In this document: piece after piece, positions 56,736-64,000 of the stretch
How the letters are laid out: every line of letters starts with the position of its first letter
Position numbering within the stretch: position 1 is the stretch's first letter
DNA from: Jeotgalibacillus salarius
GTDB taxonomy: Bacteria > Bacillota > Bacilli > Bacillales > Jeotgalibacillaceae
NCBI RefSeq assembly: GCF_004405125.1
Contig: NZ_SORX01000002.1
Span: forward strand, 372,001 to 436,000
Direction of reading: 5' to 3'
DNA: 64,000 nt
Notes under the pieces: model-generated
Seen by the model: only the letters and a program-made list of their open reading frames with translations
What the model was told of the DNA's origin: nothing
Databases searched by the model: none
Position numbers and translations under genes: made by a program

Positions 56736-57983
56736 CTGTAAATAAGCAGTGTTTGCACCAATCGGTACTGTGATCGGATTGGCGAAATCATAGCCTTCTA
56801 AAAAATCCTGATCCAGGTTTTCAAATAGTACTGTGGCAATAGAAAATGATTCTGCTGTCAGTAAAATTGATTCAACCAGCTGCCTTCTATCTTCTTCTGA
56901 CAGTTCATTCGTTTCACCGTCGAACGAAATCATCATTTCATTGCCAGCAACTTCAGATTGGATGTCTATATTCTCTGGTACTGGTGAAGAATACCGGTCG
57001 TTTGGATTCTGCTCTTCAATTGCAAACAGTGCTTCTTCTGGAGTATTGAAATCCTCGTAGCTCTTTACGTAATAATAACTACCATCTTCGTTTTCATATA
57101 TATAAAAACCTCTCTGATCATTCTTTAATGAATATGACTCCACCGCGCCAAACTCACCTACCTGCGCTGTTTCATTATTTTCATCTATGATTCTGAATTC
57201 ATCATAAAAAGATCCAAACGTTTCTCTGAGGACATCGATTAAAATTGCTGCTGAAGCACCCTGGGTTTTATTTTCAAGGCCGTTAATCATTCCTGTAAGA
57301 TTGTTTTCTTCTTCTGAAATATCGCTGCTGACAGGATGATATTCGATAAACCCTTGTGCCTGCTCATCAATTTTATCAGCCCACTGCTGATACAAAGCAG
57401 CTGCAGATTGTTCCTGGTCATCATCAGAAACAACAATTGTAAACGGTATCACATATGCATCTTCTGTTATTAGGCCGGCTTCGAAGTACTGGTTGTTACT
57501 AAGGTCACTTTCAAAAAGAATGCCCGATTCATTCTCATTTTCAAGCGGAACAGTCATTATTTCACTATCTGCTTCATTACTTTCCGAAGAATCCTGTTCT
57601 TCTTCAGCTACAGGGTTTTCTTCAGAAGTTTCTGCATCGGATGAGTCAAAAACCTCGGCACTTTGATCTTCTGATGACTCTTCCCGATCTGGTTCCTGTT
57701 GTGAAGACTCTTCATTTGACTCTTCTGAAGTTGTGAGAGCAATATCAGAGGATGATTGTTCACTGGAGGGAGTATCCTGATTAAAGAGCCCCGGCGCCAG
57801 GATCAGCATGAGAGCTGCAGCAGCCGTTCCTGCAGCAGCAGGCATCCACGGAAAGGGCTTACCAGTTTTTTTTCTTAATTTCACATGCTGGTAAATTTCC
57901 TCTGCGTTTATTTGATTTTCAATAACGGGCATTTTCCTTAATTCACTTTCGATCTCTTTTTCTGTCCATTTGTGATTGGTCAT
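56733..57983 (-). CDS. rsiX: Anti-sigma-X factor RsiX-like protein
   Basis: A 416-residue protein: a cytoplasmic N-terminus (about 1-45), one membrane segment (about 46-67, MPAAAGTAAAALMLILAPGLF), a long Ser/Glu/Asp-rich linker (about 70-145) and an outer domain. The ATG overlaps the sigX stop (ATGA). Position directly after sigX and topology fit an anti-sigma factor holding SigX at the membrane. The long acidic linker is worth noting; overall sequence similarity to B. subtilis RsiX is not obvious by eye. Confidence 0.82.
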   Translation of the reverse strand: MTNHKWTEKEIESELRKMPVIENQINAEEIYQHVKLRKKTGKPFPWMPAAAGTAAAALMLILAPGLFNQDTPSSEQSSSDIALTTSEESNEESSQQEPDREESSEDQSAEVFDSSDAETSEENPVAEEEQDSSESNEADSEIMTVPLENENESGILFESDLSNNQYFEAGLITEDAYVIPFTIVVSDDDQEQSAAALYQQWADKIDEQAQGFIEYHPVSSDISEEENNLTGMINGLENKTQGASAAILIDVLRETFGSFYDEFRIIDENNETAQVGEFGAVESYSLKNDQRGFYIYENEDGSYYYVKSYEDFNTPEEALFAIEEQNPNDRYSSPVPENIDIQSEVAGNEMMISFDGETNELSEEDRRQLVESILLTAESFSIATVLFENLDQDFLEGYDFANPITVPIGANTAYLQ

Positions 57984-58501
57984 TTAACTCCCTCCTCCTC
58001 ATCCGACATTAATTCTTTTAATTTTTTAATGGCCCTGTGTTGTGTCGTTTTCACTTTACCTTCAGACCATCCCAGAACTTCAGCGGTTTCTACGATGCTT
58101 AAATCCTGAATGTATCTTGTAACAATCACCATTTTTTGATCTGTCGTACAAAAATCAAGACAGCTGTATAACTTTTTAACCTGTTCGTTTTGCTGTGCAA
58201 TTTCTTCGGGTAAAGCTTCTCCTGTAGAGATCTCTCTTTCTCCCCAGTCAAAATGCTCCATAACCCTGTTTCTTATTGTTTTTTGTTTTCTGAAGTAATC
58301 GATCGTAACATTTTTAGCGATAGAAAATAACCAGGTTTTTTCTGAACTTTTACCTTCAAACCTGTGATAAGAATTCATCACTTTTATAAACACTTCCTGA
58401 AGCAGATCTTCAGCAGTATCTCTATTTTTAACCATATATATTAAAAATTGAAAAACATCCTGCTGGTAATCCTTATAAAGTCTCTGAAAAACGGAGTCCA
58501 T
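57980..58501 (-). CDS. sigX: ECF RNA polymerase sigma factor SigX
   Basis: A 173-residue group 4 sigma factor: region 2 (about 8-75, DTAEDLLQEVFIKVMNSYHRF and KTWLFSIAKNVTIDYFRKQ) and region 4 (about 110-165, SIVETAEVLGWSEGKVKTTQHRAIKKL). In B. subtilis SigX governs cell-envelope charge genes and its own operon. GGGGGAGGAG precedes the ATG. It is next to rsiX and follows resE, as in B. subtilis. Confidence 0.93.
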   Translation of the reverse strand: MDSVFQRLYKDYQQDVFQFLIYMVKNRDTAEDLLQEVFIKVMNSYHRFEGKSSEKTWLFSIAKNVTIDYFRKQKTIRNRVMEHFDWGEREISTGEALPEEIAQQNEQVKKLYSCLDFCTTDQKMVIVTRYIQDLSIVETAEVLGWSEGKVKTTQHRAIKKLKELMSDEEEGVK

Positions 58502-58531
58502 TAACCGTCTCCTCCCCCGTTCATAACATTA

Positions 58532-58556
58532 GTCGTAATTGAACTGAAAAAGTTTC
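58532..58556 (-). promoter_or_regulatory. ECF-type (probably sigma-X) promoter before sigX
   Basis: On the minus strand GAAAC (58552-58556), exactly 16 bases, then CGAC (58532-58535), about 31 bases before the sigX start. It fits the known bacillar ECF pattern and autoregulation of sigX. Confidence 0.6.
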
Positions 58557-58699
58557 TATAATAAAATGATCTTTTTTATGAGCGGCTGCTTGAAGATTCC
58601 AGGTTCAAATTCAGCCATATTTTTCACATATTCATTTTACATGACCTTACATACTGATTAAAGCCTGTCGTGAAAATAAATAATAAACAGGTATCATAC

Positions 58700-58799
58700 A
58701 AAAAAGGCAGGCGTATGCTTCTCTGAAATGATTTGTATGACATAAAGTTCAAAATCTTTATCATACAGGTTCATTTACTGATGAAGCATTACGTCTGCC
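58700..58799 (-). repeat. Long nested palindrome after resE, ending in a T-run
   Basis: GGCAGGCGTATGCTTC (58706-58721) and GAAGCATTACGTCTGCC (58783-58799) are outer arms with one bulge and a G-U type mismatch. An inner pair, TGTATGA-CA-TAAAG (58734-58747) and CTTTATCATACA (58756-58767), lies around an eight-base loop, and AAATGA/TCATTT pairs between. Nearly the whole 95 bases can fold into one rod. On the minus strand TTTTTT follows, so it can end resBCDE transcription. TGTATGATA recurs again just past the T-run. Confidence 0.7.
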
Positions 58800-58830
58800 A
58801 ATCTTATGGTTTAAATTTTATATCATTTTT

Positions 58831-60600
58831 TCAAAGCTGATATGGAAGGTAAAAAGAAAATACGGTCCCATGATCTAACTTACTTTCGGCTTTGATTTTA
58901 CCATTGTGCGCCTCTATCAGGTTTTTAACAATCGCGAGACCCAGTCCCGTACCTGCTCTTCCTCTCGTTCTGGCTTTATCCGCTTTATAGAAGCGTTCAA
59001 AAATGAACGGCAGGTCTTTATCAGGTATACCTACTCCATTATCAATGACATCAAAACGGATAAAATGATGATCTTTTTTTGTTTTGATTGTAATTTCACC
59101 TTCAATTTTTGTATGTCGTATTGCATTATCCAGCAAATTGGTAAGCACCTGCTCAATTCTGTCGGGATCAATATTAATATTCACATGATCATCCAGCTCA
59201 GTTTGATAATGTAAATGGATATCGCTGTCATTCATTCCGAGTTTAAACTTAGATAACACTCTTTTGGAAAATTCATTCACCAGAACTTCTTCCTTATTTA
59301 AAACGATGTGTCCAGCTTCCATTCTTGCTAAATCCAGCAGTTCATTCACAAGCCTGCCCATTCTTAAAGACTCATCATAGATCACTTTAGCAATTTCTTT
59401 TCTATCTTCATCACTTTGTGGAATATCATCAATAATCGCTTCACTATAACCCTGAAGCATTGAAATGGGTGTTCGCAGCTCGTGGGAAACGTTGGCAATA
59501 AAATCCTTTCTCAGCGTTTCAAGTTTTCTTTCTTCTGTCATATCACGAAGAACAGCAACCACACCCCTTACAGACTGACCGCTATATAGAGGGCTAATGA
59601 TCGCTGCATAAGAACGGCCATTCACTTCCAGTTCTCCAATTTTTTCTTCATTTGTTTGCATGACCATTATGATTAATTCTTCCAGTGTAGGTGGCAATGC
59701 CAGCTTGGTATAACCTTCCTGTTCATCGTACCAATTTTTCAAAAACCTTTCAGCGGGAGGATTCGAAACCAGCACAGTACAATCTTTATTAAACGTAATG
59801 ACACCATCAGCCATTGAGCTGAGAACACTTGAAAGCTGCTCTTTTTCCTGGCTTAGTGCGTCCAGATGGTGTTTCAATTGACGTCCCATTTGGTTAAATG
59901 CTGTACCAAGTTCCCCGATCTCATCATTTGAAAGAATAGGAACTTTCGTATCAAACTTCCCACGAGCTACTTCGAATGCCCCTTCTTTCATCTTACGGAG
60001 TGGTGCAGTGATTCTTGTAGAAAGGAAAAAAGCAAAAATTGTTGTGAGAATGATTGCAATTGCTGCAGCTAATACGATGAGCCGTGTCGTTTGTTCAGTA
60101 GTCTCCTGAATTGCTTCCAGGGACTGATAAACGTATACGGCCCCCAATGCCTGTCCATCCTGTCCATTTACAGGTGCACCCACAATCATGATGTTATTGT
60201 AACGGTTGTCGAAATCTTCACCTGACGAAAATTCATCCTGAACAATTCTTTCCTCCGTCTGTACATTACTCAGGGTACTACTGCTTTGAATAGCAGACTG
60301 AATGCTCTGATAATTCAATTCATCTGAGTAGAAAACTACTTCATCATCCATCTCTACCAATGAATGAACCGGGTCATCTAATATCTCTGACACGATTTCA
60401 ATACTCATGTTTATATCTGCATGATCTTCTATGATACTCGCAGCTTTCTGAGCGTTATACCTTAACGATTCCTCTACCTCTTCCACATGATAATTCTGAA
60501 AGAACTCAAGTAGCAGTATTGTCAGGATAAATAAAACAAAGGAGACAAGCAGCAGAATTGTCATCCACAGCTTGCCTACTACGCTTCTCCAGATTCTCAT
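58831..60600 (-). CDS. resE: Sensor histidine kinase ResE
   Basis: Membrane kinase that phosphorylates ResD under oxygen limitation or with nitric oxide. It has 589 residues: TM1 (about 12-34), an extracytoplasmic domain, TM2 (about 173-193), HAMP (about 194-246), PAS (about 255-360), HisKA with the phospho-histidine in NVSHELRTPISML (about 375), and HATPase_c with DNAIRHT, DNGVGIPD and GTGLGLAIVK. The ATG overlaps the resD stop (ATGA). Confidence 0.95.
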   Translation of the reverse strand: MRIWRSVVGKLWMTILLLVSFVLFILTILLLEFFQNYHVEEVEESLRYNAQKAASIIEDHADINMSIEIVSEILDDPVHSLVEMDDEVVFYSDELNYQSIQSAIQSSSTLSNVQTEERIVQDEFSSGEDFDNRYNNIMIVGAPVNGQDGQALGAVYVYQSLEAIQETTEQTTRLIVLAAAIAIILTTIFAFFLSTRITAPLRKMKEGAFEVARGKFDTKVPILSNDEIGELGTAFNQMGRQLKHHLDALSQEKEQLSSVLSSMADGVITFNKDCTVLVSNPPAERFLKNWYDEQEGYTKLALPPTLEELIIMVMQTNEEKIGELEVNGRSYAAIISPLYSGQSVRGVVAVLRDMTEERKLETLRKDFIANVSHELRTPISMLQGYSEAIIDDIPQSDEDRKEIAKVIYDESLRMGRLVNELLDLARMEAGHIVLNKEEVLVNEFSKRVLSKFKLGMNDSDIHLHYQTELDDHVNINIDPDRIEQVLTNLLDNAIRHTKIEGEITIKTKKDHHFIRFDVIDNGVGIPDKDLPFIFERFYKADKARTRGRAGTGLGLAIVKNLIEAHNGKIKAESKLDHGTVFSFYLPYQL

Positions 60601-61310
60601 TCGTCAACCTCGAATTTATATCCTACTCCCCATACAGTCACAATCATTTTTCCGGCTTTTTCTGAAACCCTGTTCAGTTTTTCCCGCAGTCTTTTAACGT
60701 GTGTGTCAACCGTTCTGAGATCGCCGAAAAATTCATAATGCCATACTTCTTTTAATAACTGTTCTCTGTCGTATACTTTATCCGGACTTTTAGCAAGAAA
60801 TAGCAGCAATTCATATTCCTTAGGCGTTAACGTAACCTCATGGCCATCAGCAGTTACTCTGTGAGCATCGTTGTCAATGACTAAATGGTTATAGGCAATC
60901 ATGTCTTTAGCCTTCGTATCAGTGTTTACGAAGCTGCTTGTTGCAGTTCTTCTCAACAGTGCCTTTACTCTGAGCACGACTTCTCTGGGACTGAATGGCT
61001 TCACAATATAATCATCTGTTCCGACTTCGAACCCCTGAACTCTATTTGCTTCTTCACCTTTAGCAGTCAGCATAATAACCGGTGTGGTTTTTGTTTCACG
61101 GAGTTCTTTACATACTTCTATACCATCTTTACCAGGCATCATCAGATCAAGTAAAATGCAATCAAAGTCTTCTTCAAGGGCCTTTTTTAGCGCTATTTCA
61201 CCATCTTCAGCTTCATCAATTGTGTATCCTTCACGCTCCAGATACATTTTTAACAGCCTGCGGATTCTTTCTTCATCATCTACTACGAGAATATGACCAA
61301 GTTCACTCAT
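60597..61310 (-). CDS. resD: Response regulator ResD
   Basis: OmpR/PhoB-type activator of aerobic and anaerobic respiration genes. It has 237 residues: a receiver domain with the phospho-acceptor in DCILLDLMMPGKDG (about residue 57), the switch lysine in IVKPFSPREV, and a C-terminal winged helix (about 140-235, LTPKEYELLLFLAKSPDKVYDREQLL). The ATG at 61310 is seven bases after AAGGAGG; a frame reaching to 61352 is rejected. Confidence 0.95.
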   Translation of the reverse strand: MSELGHILVVDDEERIRRLLKMYLEREGYTIDEAEDGEIALKKALEEDFDCILLDLMMPGKDGIEVCKELRETKTTPVIMLTAKGEEANRVQGFEVGTDDYIVKPFSPREVVLRVKALLRRTATSSFVNTDTKAKDMIAYNHLVIDNDAHRVTADGHEVTLTPKEYELLLFLAKSPDKVYDREQLLKEVWHYEFFGDLRTVDTHVKRLREKLNRVSEKAGKMIVTVWGVGYKFEVDE

Positions 61311-61371
61311 TGAAGATCCTCCTTGAAATATGTATTTAAAAGAAGCCCTCACTTACACGTGAGGGCATTGG

Positions 61372-62559
61372 TTAGGCGTAAGAATGCAGTCCAGCAATGA
61401 TTAAATTGACTGCTACAAGGTTAAACATAATAATAACAAAACCTATTACTGCAAGCCAGGCTGAACGGTTTCCTTCCCAACCTCTCGATAGTCTGAGGTG
61501 CAGAAAAGCAGCATAGAAAAGCCAGGTGATAAGCGCCCAGACTTCTTTAGGGTCCCATCCCCAAAAACGCGTCCATGCGATTTGAGCCCAAATCATCGCA
61601 AAAACCAATCCACCAAGTGTAAACACAGGAAATCCGATTAACACTGAACGATAGCCGATTTCATCCAGCATATCGAGATTGGCTTTTTTCACAAGCGGCT
61701 GAAACAATGCAGCGACTGTTCTTCGAGTGATCAATCTGATTAACAGATAAAGGATAGCACCTACACCAATCGACCAGATTACTGTATTCAGTCTCGGTGC
61801 ATTTACTAATTCATGCATTTCAAGACCGGTAGAAAATGCCCCTTCAGTCAATAATTCACCTTCATTAGGCGTTACCAGAGCAGGCATTGCATATTGCACA
61901 GTTGTCTCTTCTTCATCAGCATTTACAAACGTAAATTCTGATTCGTAGCCTGCAACCGAAAATGCTGTTGCACTAAGAACAAAGCCTAAAACCAGGATGA
62001 TACCGAAGAGAACAGACTCAAGCCAGAATGCCTGTTTTCCACCTTTAGACAAGTCAATATCTTTTAACAGAAAGATCAGCCCTGCTACAAAGCTGATTGC
62101 CAGAATTGCTTCCCCTGCTGCAACTGTTGATACATGAATTGCCAGCCAGTCACTTTGCAATGCAGGGATTAATGGAGAAATATCTCTTGGAAACATACTT
62201 GAATATGCAATAATTAACAATGCGATTGGCAGTGCAAATACGCCAAGTATGTGTAACCTGTAGATGAAATAAATAATGATAAAAGATGCAACCAGCATCA
62301 TGGCAAAGAATGTAATGAACTCAAAAAGATTACTCACTGGTGCGTGACCGGAGGCAATCCAGCGGGTAATGAAGTAACCCAGCTGTGAAGCGAATCCGAT
62401 TAAAGTAATCGTAATACCGATTGTAGCCCATCTGTTCTTCCCTGTTTGATTTGTATGTTTTTTTGATTTAATGGAGCCTGCGAAAAATACAGTTGCTACT
62501 AAATAAAGTAGAAAAGCTATATAAAGCAGTGTGCTACTTATGCTGGCGAGTTGTGCCAC
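61372..62559 (-). CDS. resC: Cytochrome c biogenesis protein ResC (CcsA)
   Basis: Membrane haem-handling part of the system II cytochrome c synthase. It has 395 residues with about eight or nine membrane segments. The CcsA tryptophan-rich signature [18 protein letters not shown] and conserved histidines ([24 protein letters not shown]) are intact. The start chosen is the GTG at 62559, nine bases after AAGGAGG and matching homologues; the frame extends seven codons further. It overlaps resB by 26 bases. Confidence 0.94.
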   Translation of the reverse strand: MAQLASISSTLLYIAFLLYLVATVFFAGSIKSKKHTNQTGKNRWATIGITITLIGFASQLGYFITRWIASGHAPVSNLFEFITFFAMMLVASFIIIYFIYRLHILGVFALPIALLIIAYSSMFPRDISPLIPALQSDWLAIHVSTVAAGEAILAISFVAGLIFLLKDIDLSKGGKQAFWLESVLFGIILVLGFVLSATAFSVAGYESEFTFVNADEEETTVQYAMPALVTPNEGELLTEGAFSTGLEMHELVNAPRLNTVIWSIGVGAILYLLIRLITRRTVAALFQPLVKKANLDMLDEIGYRSVLIGFPVFTLGGLVFAMIWAQIAWTRFWGWDPKEVWALITWLFYAAFLHLRLSRGWEGNRSAWLAVIGFVIIMFNLVAVNLIIAGLHSYA

Positions 62560-64000
62560 TTTCTTCTTCCTCCTTCGCACTGCTATCGGATTCTTTCAGC
62601 TCCTGATGGTCCATTGGCTGATCGAGTCCTGCATATTCAAATGCCGGAGCAATGTCCTTTTTCAATCCATACCAGTTTTTGTTTGTATGTCCTGCTGCAT
62701 ACAAAATCGAATCCGGGCCTTTTTTGATCCAGACCCTTCTGTGATTCCAATATGCACCTATGACGACACCAAACATGAAAATAGCTCCGCCTAAGGCAAG
62801 AATCCACAGCGTTAAATCTTTTCTCACAGTTAAACCTGAAAGATCTCTTGTTTCAATCCCATTAAAACTGATCTCATATTCATTCGGGCCAAGTGGCTCA
62901 AGGTTTTGTTGAATCGCCACAAACGCAACTTCCCCATCCGGATGTTCAGGTGAGACCATGTTAAATAGAAATGCAGGATTATTAGGAAGTGGAGAATCGG
63001 ATTGCGGTTCACCATCTTCAAAGCCGCTGAAATCAGGGTAATAGCCGGTTAGTTCTACTGAGTAACCCTCTTCAAGCTCATATACACCTGATGTTTCAGG
63101 ATTAAAGAGGTCTACAGTAAAAGCACCCACTGGCTCACCCGTTTCTTTGTTATCCATTGTAAAATTCATTTTATAAAGTTCATTTTCAATGTAATCAGTT
63201 TGATAAAGGGCAAATTGATCAAACTTCATTGGTACATTCACTTGAATTGCATGATGATCAACTTCCGTTAATTCATCCTGTGAACCCGCTACTGCATTTT
63301 CATCTCTTTTATAGAGAATTGCATCAGTCTGGAAGTTCTTCGCAATTGCACCAGTACGCTGGATTGTCTGATCAAACACTTCAGAATCGCCTTCCTGGTA
63401 TGTTTCAAGAGTAAAACCATCATTCTTTAAAAAGTATTCCTGTTCCGTACCGGGAATTGAGCGCGTTTCTCCTTCACGAATCCACAGAATTTCATCAACA
63501 TACATTCCCGGCACAAATCTGAGCATTGCACCAATTAAGAAGATGATTAGTCCAACATGATTAATGTACGGACCCCATCTTGAAAATCGATTTTTCTCCG
63601 CTAGAAGATGTCCATTCTCAGCTTTTACTTTATAGCGCCTTTTACGAAGCCCTTCACCGATACGTTCAATTACGTCATCAGAAGCATTTCCTTCATAAGC
63701 AGTATAAATACGCTGCCTCTTCAGAAAAGAGTCGTGTCGTTCTACACGCTGTTTCTTCAACGCTTTGTAGAGTGGAATACCACGGTCCAGGCTTGCAATG
63801 ATAATAGAAGTCCCGATCGCTGCTACTAACAGCATAAACCACCAGGAACCATATAAATCATGGAAGCCGAGTACGTAATAGATTTTTCCAGCTATCCCAT
63901 ATCGGCTTTCGTAATATTCAACTGCAGGAATATTCTGAGGGATGAAGAATTCCTGAGGAAATATTGTACCGATTGCTGAAGCAACTAATGTAATGAAAAT
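62534..64000 (-). CDS. resB: Cytochrome c biogenesis protein ResB (Ccs1), 5' part cut off by the window
   Basis: Partner of ResC that delivers haem to apocytochromes outside the membrane. The window has 488 codons of about 540; the reading frame runs through the right edge and codes for [18 protein letters not shown] and [18 protein letters not shown], a ResB signature, so an internal ATG at 63835 is not the start. Membrane segments flank a large outer domain; one more segment lies near the C-terminus ([20 protein letters not shown]). Targets would include QcrC. Confidence 0.95.
   Translation of the reverse strand: MFITLVASAIGTIFPQEFFIPQNIPAVEYYESRYGIAGKIYYVLGFHDLYGSWWFMLLVAAIGTSIIIASLDRGIPLYKALKKQRVERHDSFLKRQRIYTAYEGNASDDVIERIGEGLRKRRYKVKAENGHLLAEKNRFSRWGPYINHVGLIIFLIGAMLRFVPGMYVDEILWIREGETRSIPGTEQEYFLKNDGFTLETYQEGDSEVFDQTIQRTGAIAKNFQTDAILYKRDENAVAGSQDELTEVDHHAIQVNVPMKFDQFALYQTDYIENELYKMNFTMDNKETGEPVGAFTVDLFNPETSGVYELEEGYSVELTGYYPDFSGFEDGEPQSDSPLPNNPAFLFNMVSPEHPDGEVAFVAIQQNLEPLGPNEYEISFNGIETRDLSGLTVRKDLTLWILALGGAIFMFGVVIGAYWNHRRVWIKKGPDSILYAAGHTNKNWYGLKKDIAPAFEYAGLDQPMDHQELKESDSSAKEEEESGTTRQHK

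Larger units (their letters stand above)
58502..58830. other. Intergenic region between resE and sigX
   Basis: 329 bases without an ORF. It holds the ECF-type promoter for sigX (58532-58556) and a long palindromic element (58700-58799). The section between them (about 58560-58700) is AT-rich and shows nothing recognised. Confidence 0.7.

Overview
The window is a core-chromosome segment of an aerobic, endospore-forming member of the Bacillaceae/Caryophanaceae (low to mid GC). Evidence for this is spoIVA, the sleB-ypeB germination pair, bacillithiol genes, TRAP (mtrB), the menaquinol:cytochrome c reductase qcrABC and resBCDE. Gene order closely follows the Bacillus subtilis nth-to-res region. 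Nearly all genes lie on the minus strand; only ypjC, ansA and fer are on plus. The genus cannot be fixed from this sequence alone. There are no rRNA or tRNA genes, CRISPR arrays, insertion sequences or prophage.

Layout on the plus coordinate: (1) 1-9.5 kb: nth (cut by the window), dnaD, asnS, aspB, ypmB, ypmA, dinG and panDCB, which are read from a promoter followed by a structured Pan-type leader with a terminator/antiterminator. (2) 9.5-15 kb: birA, cca, bshA, bshB1, mgsA, dapB, ypjD, a tightly overlapping operon for biotin ligase, tRNA CCA addition, bacillithiol, methylglyoxal and lysine synthesis. (3) 15-22 kb: ypjC (plus), a YugP-type metallopeptidase, a 51-codon membrane ORF at the ypjB position, ypjA, qcrCBA, ypiF, ypiB, ypiA. 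(4) 22-33.8 kb: aroA, tyrA, hisC, aroH, aroB, aroC, cheR, ndk, then hepT-menG-hepS (menaquinone side chain) and mtrB-folE. The trp genes that B. subtilis carries between aroH and hisC are absent. (5) 33.9-43.5 kb: hbs, spoIVA, yphF, yphE, gpsA, der, fni, ypfD, plsC, cmk. (6) 43.6-49.6 kb: ypfA (PilZ), ypeB, sleB, prsW, ansA, ypdA/bdr. (7) 49.7-56.7 kb: a CarH/LitR-like B12-dependent MerR regulator, ypbG, a CBS-domain protein, ypbE, ypbD, recQ, ypbB, fer. (8) 56.7-64 kb: rsiX-sigX and resEDCB (resB cut by the window).

Functionally, the shikimate genes supply chorismate for aromatic amino acids and menaquinone. The hep/men genes build the menaquinone used by QcrABC. ResBC mature c-type cytochromes such as QcrC, and ResDE regulate respiration. 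BshA, BshB1 and YpdA cover parts of bacillithiol synthesis and recycling.

Most of the window is conserved housekeeping DNA, and I see no defence island or clearly new multigene system. The points worth a second look are non-coding or contextual: the pan leader switch; a palindrome overlapping the promoter of the B12 photoreceptor-like regulator; a ~95-nt nested palindrome between resE and sigX; a two-copy intergenic repeat; a possible RNA divergent from hbs; and TRAP retained without a neighbouring trp operon. Many starts were moved inward from the longest open frame because a Shine-Dalgarno sequence and family length agree on an internal ATG, GTG or TTG.
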